In this document: positions 27,340 to 41,050 of the stretch, piece by piece
How the letters are laid out: each line of letters opens with the position of its first letter
How positions within the stretch are numbered: the stretch's first letter is position 1
Assembly: GCA_964036045.1 (NCBI GenBank)
Contig: OZ038399.1
Location: 25,853,349-25,917,348 of the forward strand
Origin: Eutreptiella sp. 'Long Island Sound 2002'
Lineage: Eukaryota; Euglenozoa; Euglenophyceae; Eutreptiales; Eutreptiaceae
Length of the DNA stretch: 64,000 bases
Reading direction: 5' to 3'
Position numbers and translations under genes: made by a program
Notes under the pieces: generated by a model
The model's input: only the letters and a program-made list of their open reading frames with translations
Told to the model about the DNA's origin: nothing
Databases searched by the model: none

Positions 27340-29300
27340 TTCCCTGATTGTTTCCCTGATTGGTTCCCTAATCGGTTCCCTAATCGGTTCCCTAATAGGT
27401 TCCCTAATAGGTGCCCTAATTGGTTCCCTAATAGGTTCCCTAATTGGTTCCCTAATAGGTTCCCTAATAGGTTCCCTAATTGGTTCCCTAATTGGTTCCC
27501 TAATAGGTTCCCTAATAGGTTCCCTAACTGGTTCCCTAATAGGTTCCCTAATTGGTTCCCTAATAGGTTCCCTAATAGGTTCCCTAATTGGTTCCCTAAC
27601 AGGTTCCCTAATTGGTTCCCTAATGGATTCCCTAATGGGTTCCCTAATTGGTTCCCTAATAATTTCCTTAAATGGTTCCCTAATTGGTTCCCTAATTGGT
27701 TCCCTAATTGGTTCCCTAATAGGTTCTCTAGTTGGTTCCCTAATAGGTTCCCTAATAGGTTCCCTAATTGGTTCTCTAATAGGTTCCCTAATTGGTTCCC
27801 TAATAGGTTCCTTAATTGGTTCCCTAATAGGTTCCCTAATAGGTTCCCTAATTGGTTCCCTAATAGGTGCCCTAATAGGTTCCCTAATTGGTTCCCTAAT
27901 AGGTTCCCTAATTGGTTCCCTAACAGGTTCCCTACTAGGTTCCCTAATTGGTTCCCTAATTGGTTCCCTAATTGGTTCCCTAATAGGTTCCCTAATAGGT
28001 TCCCTAATTGGTTCCCTAATTGGTTCCCTAATAGGTGCCCTAATAGGTGACCTAATTGGTTCCCTAATAGGTTCCCTAATAGGTTCCCTAATTGGTTCCC
28101 TAATTGGTTCCCTAATAGGTTCCCTAATAGGTTCCCTAATAGGTTCCCTAATAGGTTCCCTAATTGGTTCCCTAATAGGTTCCCTAATTGGTTCCCTAAT
28201 TGGTTCCCTAATTGGTTCCCTAATTGGTTCACTAATAGGTTCCCTAATTGGTTCCCTAATTGGTTCCCTAATAGGTTCCCTAATTGGTTCCCTAATAGGT
28301 TCCCTAATCGGTTCCCTAATAGGTTCCCTAATAGGTTCCCTGATTGTTTCCCTGATTGGTTCCCTAATCGGTTCCCTAATCGGTTCCCTAATAGGTTCCC
28401 TAATAGGTGCCCTAATTGGTTCCCTAATAGGTTCCCTAATTGGTTCCCTAATAGGTTCCCTAATAGGTTCCCTAATTGGTTCCCTAATTGGTTCCCTAAT
28501 AGGTTCCCTAATAGGTTCCCTAACTGGTTCCCTAATTGGTTCCCTAATTGATTCCCTAATAGGTTCCCTAATAGGTTCCCTAATTGGTTCCCTAACAGGT
28601 TCCCTAATTGGTTCCCTAATGGATTCCCTAATGGGTTCCCTAATTGGTTCCCTAATAATTTCCTTAAATGGTTCCCTAATTGGTTCCCTAATTGGTTCCC
28701 TAATTGGTTCCCTAATAGGTTCCCTAGTTGGTTCCCTAATAGGTTCCCTAATAGGTTCCCTAATTGGTTCTCTAATAGGTTCCCTAATTGGTTCCCTAAT
28801 TGGTTCCCTAATAGGTTCCCTAATAGGTTCCCTAATAGGTTCCCTAATTGGTTCCCTAACAGGTTCCCTACTAGGTTCCCTAATTGGTTCCCTAATTGGT
28901 TCCCTAATTGGTTCCCTAATAGGTTCCCTAATAGGTTCCCTAATTGGTTCCCTAATTGGTTCCCTAATAGGTGCCCTAATAGGTGACCTAATTGGTTCCC
29001 TAATAGGTTCCCTAATAGGTTCCCTAATTGGTTCCCTAATTGGTTCCCTAATAGGTTCCCTAATAGGTTCCCTAATAGGTTCCCTAATAGGTTCCCTAAT
29101 TGGTTCCCTAATAGGTTCCCTAATTGGTTCCCTAATTGGTTCCCTAATTGGTTCCCTAATTGGTTCACTAATAGGTTCCCTAATTGGTTCCCTAATTGGT
29201 TCCCTAATAGGTTCCCTAATTGGTTCCCTAATAGGTTCCCTAATCGGTTCCCTAATTGGTTCCCTAAATGGTTCCCTGATTGGTTCCCTAATAGGTTCCC
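27340..29300. repeat. Higher-order repeat of ~0.94-1.0 kb, two copies
   Basis: TGATTGTTTCCCTGATTGG is at 27,345 and 28,341; AATGGATTCCCTAATGGG at about 27,622 and 28,618; AATAATTTCCTTAAATGG at about 27,659 and 28,655. All are offset 996 bp (83 units). GGTGCCCTAATAGGTGACCT follows at 28,034 and 28,970 (936 bp, 78 units), so five units were lost in the second copy. A diverged relative starts near 25,150. Confidence 0.85.
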
Positions 29301-32239
29301 TAATTGGTTCCCTAATTGGTTCCCTAATAGGTTCCCTAATTGGTTCCCTAATAGGTTCCCTAATTGGTTCCCTAATAGGTTCCCTAATTGGTTCCCTAAT
29401 AGGTTCCCTAATAGTTTCCCTAATAGGTTCCCTAATAGGTTCCCTAATAGGTTCCCTAATTGGTTCCCTAATTGGTTCCCTAATTGGTTCCCTAATTGGT
29501 TCCCTAATTGGTTCCCTAATAGGTTCCCTAATTGGTTCCCTAATTGGTTCCCTAATTGGTTCCCTAATAGGTTCCCTAATTGGTTCCCTAATAGGTTCCC
29601 TAATTGGTTCCCTAATTGGTTCCCTAATTGGTTCCCTAATAGGTTCCCTAATTGGTTCCCTAATTGGTTCCCTAATTGGTTCCCTAATTGGTTCCCTAAT
29701 TGGTTCCCTAATAGGTTCCCTAATTGGTTCCCTAATTGGTTCCCTAATTGGTTCCCTAATAGGTTCCCTAATTGGTTCCCTAATAGGTTCCCTAATAGGT
29801 TCCCTAATAGGTTCCCTAATTGGTTCCCTAATTGGTTCCCTAATAGGTTCCCCAATCGGTTCCCTAATAGGTTCCCTAATTGGTTCCCTAATTGGTTCCC
29901 TAATTGGTTCCCTAATTGGTTCCCTAATTGGTTCCCTAATAGGTTCCCTAATTGGTTCCCTAATAGGTTCCCTAATTGGTTCCCTAATTGGTTCCCTAAT
30001 TGGTTCCCTAATTGGTTCCCTAATAGGTTCCCTAATAGGTTCCCTAATTGGTTCCCTAATAGGTTCCCTAATAGGTTCCCTAATCGGTTCCCTAATTGGT
30101 TCCCTAATTGGTTCCCTAATAGGTTCCCTAATAGGTTCGCGAATCGGTTCCCGAATCGGTTCCCTAATTGGTTCCCTAATTGGTTCCCTAATTGGTTCCC
30201 TAATAGGTTCCCTAATTGGTTCCCTAATAGGTTCCCTAATTGGTTCCCTAATTGGTTCCCTAATTGGTTCCCTAATTGGTTCACTAATAGGTTCCCTAAT
30301 TGGTTCCCTAATTGGTTCCCTAATAGGTTCCCTAATTGGTTCCCTAATAGGTTCCCTAATAGGTTCCCTAATCGGTTCCCTAATTGGTTCCCTAATTGGT
30401 TCCCTAATTGGTTCCCTAATAGGTTCCCTAATTGGTTCCCTAATTGGTTCCCTAATAGGTTCCCTAATTGGTTCCCTAAACTGGTTCCCTAATAGGTTCC
30501 CTAATAGGTTCCCTAATTGGTTCCCTAATTGGTTCCCTAATTGGTTCACTAATAGGTTCCCTAATTGGTTCCCTAATTGGTTCCCTAATAGGTTCCCTAA
30601 TTGGTTCCCTAATTGGTTCCCTAATTGGTTCCCTAATAGGTTCCCTAATTGGTTCCCTAATAGGTTCCCTAATTGGTTCCCTAATTGGTTCCCTAATCGG
30701 TTCCCTAATTGGTTCCCTAATTGGTTCCCTAATAGGTTCCCTAATTGGTTCCCTAATTGGTTCCCTAATTGGTTCCCTAATAGGTTCCCTAATTGGTTCC
30801 CTAATAGGTTCCCTAATTGGTTCCCTAATAGGTTCCCTAATAGGTTCCCTAATTGGTTCCCTAATTGGTTCCCTAATAGGTTCCCCAATCGGTTCCCTAA
30901 TAGGTTCCCTAATTGGTTCCCTAATTGGTTCCCTAATTGGTTCCCTAATTGGTTCCCTAATTGGTTCCCTAATAGGTTCTCTAATTGGTTCCCTAATTGG
31001 TTCCCTAATAGGTTCCCTACTAGGTTCCCTAATTGGTTCCCTAATTGGTTCCCTAATTGGTTCCCTAATAGGTTCCCTAATAGGTTCCCTAATTGGTTCC
31101 CTAATTGGTTCCCTAATAGGTGCCCTAATAGGTGACCTAATTGGTTCCCTAATAGGTTCCCTAATAGGTTCGCTAATTGGTTCCCTAATTGGTTCCCTAA
31201 TAGGTTCCCTAATAGGTTCCCTAATTGGTTCCCTAATTGGTTCCCTAATTGGTTCCCTAATAGGATCCCTAACTGGTTCCCTAATAGGTTCCCTAATAGG
31301 TTCCCTATTAGGTTCCCTAATAGGTTCCCTAATTGGTTCCCTAATTGGTTCCCTAATTGGTTCCCTAATAGGTTCCCTAATTGGTTCCCTAATTGGTTCT
31401 CTAATTGGTTCCCTAATTGGTTCCCTAATTGGTTCCCTAATAGGTGCCCTAATTGGTTCACTAATTGGTTCCCTAATAGGTGCCCTAATAGGTGCCCTAA
31501 TTGGTTCCCTAATTGGTTCCCTAATAGGTGCCCTAATAGGTGCCCTAATTGGTTCCCTAATTGGTTCCCTAATAGGTTCCCTAATAGGTTCCCTAATAGG
31601 TTCCCTAATTGGTTCCCTAATAGGTTCCCTAATAGGTTCCCTAATAGGTGCCCTAATAGGTTCCCCAATAGTATTTCCTAATTGGTTCCCTAATAGGTTC
31701 CCTGATTGGTTCCCTGATAGGTTCCCTAATAGGTTCCCTAATTGGTTCCCTAATTGGTTCCCTAATAGGTTCCCTAATAGGTTCCCTAACTGGTTCCCTA
31801 ATTGGTTCCCTAATTGGTTCCCTAATAGGTTCCCTAATAGGTGCCCTAATAGGTGCCCTAATTGGTTCACTAAATGGTTCCCTAATAGGTTCCCTAATTG
31901 GTTCCCTAATTGGTTCCCTAATAGGTGCCCTAATAGGTTCCCTAATGGGTTCCCTAATTGGTTCCCTAATAGGTTCCCTGATAGGTTCCCTAATTGGTTC
32001 CCTAATGGGTTCCCTAATAGGTTCCCTAATAGGTTCCCTAATCGGTTCCCTAATCGGTTCCCTAATAGGTTCCCTAATTGGTTCCCTAATTGGTTCCCTA
32101 ATTGGTTCCCTAATAGGTTCCCTAATAGGTTCCCTAATTGGTTCCCTAATTGGTTCCCTAATAGGTTCCCTAATAGGTTCCCTAACTGGTTCCCTAATTG
32201 GTTCCCTAATTGGTTCCCTAATAGGTTCCCTAATAGGTT

Positions 32240-35200
32240 CCCTAATAGGTTCCCTGATAGGTTCCCTAATTGGTTCACTAATAGGTTCCCTAATAGGTTC
32301 TCTAATAGGTTCCCTGATAGGTTCCCTAATAGGTTCCCTAATTGGTTCCCTAATTGGTTCCCTAATAGGTTCCCTAATAGGTTCCCTAATTGGTTCCCTA
32401 ATAGGTTCCCTAATTGGTTCCCTAATAGGTGCCCTAATAGGTTCCCTAATTGGTTCCCTAATAGGTTCCCTAATAGGTTCCCTAATTGGTTCCCTAATAG
32501 GTTCCCTAATAGGTTCCCTAATACGTTCCCTAATTGGTTCCCTAATAGGTTCCCTAATTGGTCCCCTATTAGGTTCCCTAATTGGTTCCCTAATAGGTTC
32601 CCTAATAGGTTCCCTAATTGGTTCCCTAATAGGTTCCCTAATTGGTTCCCTAATAGGTTCCCTAATAGGTTCCCTAATTGGTTCCCTAATTGGTTCCCTA
32701 ATAGGTTCCCTAATTGGTTCCCTAACTGGTTCCCTAATTGGTTCCCTAATAGGTTCCCTAATAGGTTCCCTAATTGGTTCCCTAATAGGTTCCCTAATTG
32801 GTTCCCTAATTGGTTCCCTAATGGGTTCCCTAATTGGTTCCCTAATAGGTTCCTTAAATGGTTCCCTAATTGGGTCCCCAATTGGTTCCCTAATAGGTTC
32901 CCTAATAGGTTCCCTAATTGGTTCCCTAATAGGTTCCCTAATAGGTTCCCTAATTGGTTCTCTAATAGGTTCCCTAATTGGTTCCCTAATAGGTTCCCTA
33001 ATTGGTTCCCTAATAGGTTCCCTAATTGGTTCCCTAATTGGTTCCCTAATAGGTTCCCTAATAGGTTCCCTAATGCGTTCCCTAATTGGTTCCCTAATAG
33101 GTTCCCTGATAGGTTCCCTAATTGGTTCCCTAATGGGTTCCCTAATAGGTTCCCTAATTGGTTCCCTAATTGGTTCCCTAATAGGTTCCCTAATCGGTTC
33201 CCTAATCGGTTCCCTAATAGGTTCCCTAATTGGTTCCCTAATAGGTTCCCTAATTGGTTCCCTAATTGGTTCCCTAATTGGTTCCCTAATTGGTTCCCTA
33301 ATTGGTTCCCTAATAGGTTCCCTAATAGGTTCCCTAACTGGTTCCCTAATTGGTTCCCTAATTGGTTCCCTAATAGGTTCCCTAATAGGTTCCCTAATGG
33401 GTTCCCTGATAGGTTCCCTAATTGGTTCACTAATAGGTTCCCTAATAGGTTCTCTAATAGGTTCCCTGATAGGTTCCCTAATAGGTTCCCTAATTGGTTC
33501 CCTAATTGGTTCCCTAATAGGTTCCCTAATAGGTTCCCTAATTGGTTCCCTAATAGGTTCCCTAATTGGTTCCCTAATAGGTGCCCTAATAGGTTCCCTA
33601 ATTGGTTCCCTAATAGGTTCCCTAATAGGTTCCCTAATTGGTTCCCTAATAGGTTCCCTAATAGGTTCCCTAATAGGTTCCCTAATTGGTTCCCTAATAG
33701 GTTCCCTAATTGGTCCCCTATTAGGTTCCCTAATAGGTTCCCTAATAGGTTCCCTAATAGGTTCCCTAATTAGTTCCCTAATAGGTTCCCTAATTGGTTC
33801 CCTAATAGGTTCCCTAATAGGTTCCCTAATTGGTTCCCTAATTGGTTCCCTAATAGGTTCCCTAATTGGTTCCCTAACTGGTTCCCTAATTGGTTCCCTA
33901 ATTGGTTCCCTAATTGGTTCCCTAATTGGTTCCCTAATAGGTTCCCTAATTGGTTCCCTAATTGGTTCCCTAATGGGTTCCCTAATTGGTTCCCTAATAG
34001 GTTCCTTAAATGGTTCCCTAATTGGTTCCCCAATTGGTTCCCTAATAGGTTCCCTAATAGGTTCCCTAATTGGTTCCCTAATAGGTTCCCTAATAGGTTC
34101 CCTAATTGGTTCTCTAATAGGTTCCCTAATTGGTTCCCTAATAGGTTCCCTAATTGGTTCCCTAATGGGTTCCCTAATTGGTTCCCTAATAGGTTCCCTA
34201 ATAGGTTCCCTAATTGGTTCCCTAATAGGTTCCCTAATAGGTTCCCTAATACGTTCCCTAATTGGTTCCCTAATAGGTTCCCTAATTGGTCCCCTATTAG
34301 GTTCCCTAATAGGTTCCCTAATAGGTTCCCTAATAGGTTCCCTAATTGGTTCCCTAATAGGTTCCCTAATTGGTTCCCTAATAGGTTCCCTAATAGGTTC
34401 CCTAATTGGTTCCCTAATTGGTTCCCTAATAGGTTCCCTAATTGGTTCCCTAACTGGTTCCCTAATTGGTTCCCTAATAGGTTCCCTAATAGGTTCCCTA
34501 ATTGGTTCCCTAATAGGTTCCCTAATTGGTTCCCTAATTGGTTCCCTAATGGGTTCCCTAATTGGTTCCCTAATAGGTTCCTTAAATGGTTCCCTAATTG
34601 GGTCCCCAATTGGTTCCCTAATAGGTTCCCTAATAGGTTCCCTAATTGGTTCCCTAATAGGTTCCCTAATAGGTTCCCTAATTGGTTCTCTAATAGGTTC
34701 CCTAATTGGTTCCCTAATAGGTTCCCTAATTGGTTCCCTAATAGGTTCCCTAATTGGTTCCCTAATTGGTTCCCTAATAGGTTCCCTAATAGGTTCCCTA
34801 ATGCGTTCCCTAATTGGTTCCCTAATAGGTTCCCTGATAGGTTCCCTAATTGGTTCCCTAATGGGTTCCCTAATAGGTTCCCTAATTGGTTCCCTAATTG
34901 GTTCCCTAATAGGTTCCCTAATCGGTTCCCTAATCGGTTCCCTAATAGGTTCCCTAATTGGTTCCCTAATAGGTTCCCTAATTGGTTCCCTAATTGGTTC
35001 CCTAATTGGTTCCCTAATTGGTTCCCTAATTGGTTCCCTAATAGGTTCCCTAATAGGTTCCCTAACTGGTTCCCTAATTGGTTCCCTAATTGGTTCCCTA
35101 ATAGGTTCCCTAATAGGTTCCCTAATGGGTTCCCTGATAGGTTCCCTAATTGGTTCACTAATAGGTTCCCTAATAGGTTCTCTAATAGGTTCCCTGATAG

Positions 35201-35500
35201 GTTCCCTAATAGGTTCCCTAATTGGTTCCCTAATTGGTTCCCTAATAGGTTCCCTAATAGGTTCCCTAATTGGTTCCCTAATAGGTTCCCTAATTGGTTC
35301 CCTAATAGGTGCCCTAATAGGTTCCCTAATTGGTTCCCTAATAGGTTCCCTAATAGGTTCCCTAATTGGTTCCCTAATAGGTTCCCTAATAGGTTCCCTA
35401 ATAGGTTCCCTAATTGGTTCCCTAATAGGTTCCCTAATTGGTCCCCTATTAGGTTCCCTAATAGGTTCCCTAATAGGTTCCCTAATAGGTTCCCTAATTA
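32240..35500. repeat. Higher-order repeats with 48-unit base period (576, 1,152 and 1,728 bp)
   Basis: TTGGTCCCCTATTAGG is at about 32,559, 33,711, 34,287 and 35,439: steps of 1,152, 576 and 1,152 bp. TTGGTTCACTAATAGG is at about 32,271, 33,423 and 35,151: steps of 1,152 and 1,728. TAATGCGTTCCC (33,072; 34,800) and TTGGGTCCCCAATT (32,870; 34,598) are 1,728 apart. All spacings are multiples of 576 bp, which suggests stepwise unequal exchange in 48-unit blocks. Confidence 0.88.
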
Positions 35501-36649
35501 GTTCCCTAATAGGTTCCCTAATTGGTTCCCTAATAGGTTCCCTAATAGGTTCCCTAATTGGTTCCCTAATTGGTTCCCTAATAGGTTCCCTAATTGGTTC
35601 CCTAACTGGTTCCCTAATTGGTTCCCTAATTGGTTCCCTAATTGGTTCCCTAATTGGTTCCCTAATAGGTTCCCTAATTGGTTCCCTAATTGGTTCCCTA
35701 ATGGGTTCCCTAATTGGTTCCCTAATAGGTTCCTTAAATGGTTCCCTAATTGGTTCCCCAATTGGTTCCCTAATAGGTTCCCTAATAGGTTCCCTAATTG
35801 GTTCCCTAATAGGTTCCCTAATAGGTTCCCTAATTGGTTCTCTAATAGGTTCCCTAATTGGTTCCCTAATAGGTTCCCTAATTGGTTCCCTAATGGGTTC
35901 CCTAATTGGTTCCCTAATTGGTTCCCTAATAGGTTCCCTAATAGGTTCCCTAATTGGTTCCCTAATAGGTTCCCTAATAGGTTCCCTAATTGGTTCCCTA
36001 ATGGGTTCCCTAATAGGTTCCCTAATAGGTGCCCTAATAGGTGCCCTAATTGGTTCCCTAATTGGTTCCCTGATAGGTTCCCTAACAGGTTCCCTAATTG
36101 GTTCCCTAATAGGTTCCCTAATAGGTTCCCTAATTGGTTCCCTAATTGGTTCCCTAATAGGTTCCCTAATCGGTTCCCTAATCGGTTCCCTAATAGGTTC
36201 CCTAATAGGTTCCCTAATTGGTTCCCTAATAGGTTCCCTAATTGGTTCCCTAATAGGTTCCCTAATAGGTTCCCTAATTGGTTCCCCAATTGGTTCCCTA
36301 ATAGGTTCCCTAATAGGTTCCCTAACTGGTTCCCTAATTGGTTCCCTAATAGGTTCCCTAATAGGTTCCCTAATTGGTTCCCTAATAGGTTCCCTAATTG
36401 GTTCCCTAATTGGTTCCCTAATGGGTTCCCTAATTGGTTCCCTAATAGGTTCCTTAAATGGTTCCCTAATTGGTTCCCTAATTGGTTCCCTAATAGGTTC
36501 CCTAATAGGTTCCCTAATTGGTTCCCTAATAGGTTCCCTAATTGGTTCTCTAATAGGTTCCCTAATTGGTTCCCTAATAGGTTCCCTAATTGGTTCCCTA
36601 ATAGGTTCCCTAATTGGTTCCCTAATTGGTTCCCTAATAGGTTCCCTAA

Positions 36650-39240
36650 TAGGTTCCCTAATAGGTTCCCTAATTGGTTCCCTAATTGGTTCCCTAATTG
36701 GTTCCCTAATAGGTTCCCTAATTGGTTCCCTAATTGGTTCCCTAATAGGTTCCCTAATTGGTTCCCTAATTGGTTCCCTAATAGGTTCCCTAATAGGTTC
36801 CCTAATAGGTTCCCTAATAGGTTCCCTAATTGGTTCCCTAATAGGTTCCCTAATAGGTTCCCTAAATGGTTCCCTAATAGGTTCCCTAATTGGTTCCCTA
36901 ATAGGTTCCCTAATAGGTTTGCTAATAGGTTCCCTAATTGGTTCCCTAATTGGTTCCCTAATAGGTTCCCTAATAGGTTCCCTAATTGGTTCCCTAATTG
37001 GTTCCCTAATAGGTTCCCTAATTGGTTCCCTAATATGTTCCCTAATTGGTTCCTTAATAGGTTCCCTACTAGGTTCCCTAATTGGTTCCCTAATTGGTTC
37101 CCTAATTGGTTCCCTAATAGGTTCCCTAATAGGTTCCCTAATTGGTTCCCTAATTGGTTCCCTAATAGGTGCCCTAATAGGTGACCTAATTGGTTCCCTA
37201 ATAGGTTCCCTAATTGGTTCTCTATTTGGTTCCCTAATTGGTTCCCTAAAAGGTTCCCTAATAGGTTCCCTAATTGGTTCCCTAATAGGTTCCCTAATTG
37301 GTTCCCTAATAGGTTCCCTAATTGGTTCCCTAATTGGTTCCCTAATAGGTTCCCTAACAGGTTTTCTAATTGGTTCCCTAATAGGTTCCCTAATTGGTTC
37401 CCTAATTCGTTCCCTAATAGGTTCCCTAATAGGTTCCCTAATTGGTTCCCTAATAGGTTCCCTAATTGGTTCCCTAATAGGTTCTCTAAATGGTTCCCTA
37501 ATAGGTTCCCTAATTGGTTCCCTAATAGGTGCCCTAATAGGTTCCCTAATTGGTTCCCTAATTGGTTCCCTAATTGGTTCCCTAATTGGTTCCCTAATTG
37601 GTTCCCTAATTGGTTCCCTAATTGGCTCCCTAATTGGTTCCCTAATAGGTTCCCTAATTGGTTCCCTAATAGGTTCCCTAATTGGTTCCCTAATAGGTGC
37701 TCTAATAGGTGCCCTAATTGGTTCCCTAATTGGTTCCCTAATAGGTTCCCTAATTGGTTCCCTAATTGGTTCCCTAATAGGTTCCCTAATAGGTTCCCTA
37801 ATAGGTTCCCTAATTGGTTCCCTAATTGGTTCCCTAATTGGTTCCCTAATTGGTTCCCTAATAGGTTCCCTAATTGGTTCCCTAATAGTTTCCCTAATTG
37901 GTTCCCTAATTGGTTCCCTAATTGGTTCCCTAATTGGTTCCCTAATAGGTTCCCTAATAGGTTCCCTAATTGGTTCCCTAATAGGTTCCCTAATAGGTTC
38001 CCTAATAGGTTCCCCAATTGGTTCCCTTATACGTTCCCTAATTGGTTCCCTAATAGGTTCCCTAATTGGTTCCCTAATTGGTTCCCTAATAGGTTCCCTA
38101 ATAGGTTCCCTAATAGGTTCCCTAATAGGTTCCCTAATTGGTTCCCTAATAGGTTCCCTAATAGGTTCCCTAAATGGTTCCCTTATAGGTTCCCTAATTG
38201 GTTCCCTAATTGGTTCCCTAATAGGTTCCCTAATAGGTTTGCTAATAGGTTCCCTAATTGGTTCCCTAATTGGTTCCCTAATAGGTTCCCTAATAGGTTC
38301 CCTAATTGGTTCCCTAATTGGTTCCCTAATAGGTTCCCTAATTGGTTCCCTAATATGTTCCCTAATTGGTTCCTTAATAGATTCCCTACTAGGTTCCCTA
38401 ATTGGTTCCCTAATTGGTTCCCTAATTGGTTCCCTAATAGGTTCCCTAATAGGTTCCCTAATTGGTTCCCTAATTGGTTCCCTAATAGGTGCCCTAATAG
38501 GTGACCTAATTGGTTCCCTAATAGGTTCCCTAATTGGTTCTCTATTTGGTTCCCTAATTGGTTCCCTAAAAGGTTCCCTAATAGGTTCCCTAATTGGTTC
38601 CCTAATAGGTTCCCTTATTGGTTCCCTAATAGGTTCCCTAATTGGTTCCCTAATTGGTTCCCTAATAGGTTCCCTAACAGGTTTTCTAATTGGTTCCCTA
38701 ATAGGTTCCCTAATTGGTTCCCTAATTCGTTCCCTAATAGGTTCCCTAATAGGTTCCCTAATTGGTTCCCTAATAGGTTCCCTAATTGGTTCCCTAATAG
38801 GTTCTCTAAATGGTTCCCTAATAGGTTCCCTAATTGGTTCCCTAATATGTTCCCTAATTGGTTCCTTAATAGGTTCCCTACTAGGTTCCCTAATTGGTTC
38901 CCTAATTGGTTCCCTAATTGGTTCCCTCATAGGTTCCCTAATAGGTTCCCTAATTGGTTCCCTAATTGGTTCCCTAATAGGTGCCCTAATAGGTGACCTA
39001 ATTGGTTCCCTAATAGGTTCCCTAATAGGTTCTCTAATTGGTTCCCTAATTGGTTCCCTAATTGGTTCCCTAATAGGTTCCCTAATAGGTTCCCCAATAG
39101 GTTCCCTAATTGGTTCCCTAATTGGTTCCCTAATTGGTTCCCTAATTGGTTCCCTAATTGGTTCCCTAATTGGTTCCCTAATAGGTTCCCTAATAGGTTC
39201 CCTAATAGGTTCCCTAATAGGTGCCCTAATTGGTTCCCTA
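36650..39240. repeat. Higher-order repeat: ~1,320-bp tandem duplication
   Basis: TTTGCTAATAGG is at 36,918 and 38,238; AATATGTTCCCT at 37,033 and 38,353; CTAAAAGGTTCCCT near 37,246 and 38,566; ACAGGTTTTCTAATTGG near 37,356 and 38,676; AATTCGTTCCCT near 37,404 and 38,724. All offsets are 1,320 bp (110 units). A third partial copy follows: AATATGTTCCCT recurs at 38,845. Confidence 0.9.
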
Positions 39241-39389
39241 ATTGGTTCCCCACTTGGTTCCCTAATAGGTTCCCTAATTGGTTCCCTAATTGGTTCCCTA
39301 ATAGGTTCCCTAATTGGCTCCCTAATTGGTTCCCTAATAGGTTCCGTAATAGGTTCCCTAATTGGTTCCCTAATTGGTTCCCTAATTGG

Positions 39390-41050
39390 TTCCCTACTTG
39401 GTTCCCTAATAGGTTCCCTAATTGGTTCCCTAATTGGTTCCCTAATAGGTTCCCTAATTGGTTCCCTAATTGGTTCCCTAATAGGTGCCCTAATAGGTTC
39501 CCTAATAGGTTCCCTAATAGGTTCCCTAATTGGTTCCCTAATTGGTTCCCTAATTGGTTCCCTAATTGGTTCCCTAATAGCTTCCCTAATAGGTTCCCTA
39601 ATAGGTTCCCTGATTGGTTCCCTGATTGGTTCCCTAATTGGTTCCCTAATAGGTTCCCTAATTGGTTCCCTAATTGGTTCCCTAATTGGTTCCCTAATAG
39701 GTGCCCTAATAGGTGCCCTAATTGGTTCCCTAATAGGTTCCCTAATAGGTTCCCTAATTGGTTCCCTAATGGGTTCCCTAATAGGTTCCCTAATTGGTTC
39801 CCTAATAGGTTCCCTAATAGGTTCCCTAATAGGTTCCCTAATTGGTTCCCTAATTGGTTCCCTAATAGGTTCCCTAATAGGTTCCCTAATAGGTTCCCTG
39901 ATTGGTTCCCTAATAGGTTCCCTAATAGGTGCCCTAATAGGTTTCCTAATTGGTTCCCTAATTGGTTCCCTAATTGGTTCCCTAATAGGTTCCCTAATAG
40001 GTTCCCTAATACGTGCCCTAATAGGTTCCCTAATAGGTTCCCTAATTGGTTCCCTAATAGGTTCCCTAATAGGTTCCCTAATTGGTTCCCTAATGGGTTC
40101 CCTAATAGGTTCCCTAATTGGTTCCCTAATTGGTTCCCTAATTGGTTCCCTAATTGGTTCCCTAATTGGTTCCCTAATAGGTTCCCTAATTGGTTCCCTA
40201 ATTGGTTCCCTAATTGGTTCCCTAATTGGTTCCCTAATAGGTTCCCTGATTGGTTCCCTAATTGGTTCCCTAATTGGTTCCCTAATAGGTTCCCTAATAG
40301 GTTCCCCAATAGGTTCCCTAATTGGTTCCCTAATTGGTTCCCTAATTGGTTCCCTAATTGGTTCCCTAATTGGTTCCCTAATTGGTTCCCTAATAGGTTC
40401 CCTAATAGGTTCCCTAATTGGTTCCCTAATTGGTTCCCTAATTGGTTCCCTAATTGGTTCCCTACTTGGTTCCCTAATAGGTTCCCTAATTGGTTCCCTA
40501 ATTGGTTCCCTAATTGGTTCCCTAATTGGTTCCCTACCTGGTTCCCTAATAGGTTCCCTAATTGGTTCCCTAATTGGTTCCCTAATAGGTTCCCTAATTG
40601 GTTCCCTAATTGGTTCCCTAATAGGTGCCCTAATAGGTTCCCTAATAGGTTCCCTAATAGGTTCCCTAATTGGTTCCCTAATTGGTTCCCTAATTGGTTC
40701 CCTAATTGGTTCCCTAATAGGTTCCCTAATAGGTTCCCTAATAGGTTCCCTGATTGGTTCCCTAATTGGTTCCCTAATTGGTTCCCTAATAGGTTCCCTA
40801 ATTGGTTCCCTAATTGGTTCCCTAATTGGTTCCCTAATAGGTGCCCTAATAGGTGCCCTAATTGGTTCCCTAATAGGTTCCCTAATAGGTTCCCTAATTG
40901 GTTCCCTAATGGGTTCCCTAATAGGTTCCCTAATTGGTTCCCTAATAGGTTCCCTAATAGGTTCCCTAATAGGTTCCCTAATTGGTTCCCTAATTGGTTC
41001 CCTAATAGGTTCCCTAATAGGTTCCCTAATAGGTTCCCTAATAGGTTCCC
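39390..41050. repeat. Higher-order repeat: ~1,140-bp tandem duplication
   Basis: The block starting CTACTTGG (39,396) recurs starting CTACCTGG (40,536). Inside it, the single GGTGCCCT unit (39,484; 40,624), the GGTGCCCTAATAGGTGCCCT pair (39,701; 40,841) and AATGGG (39,769; 40,909) all keep a 1,140-bp (95-unit) offset. Confidence 0.88.
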
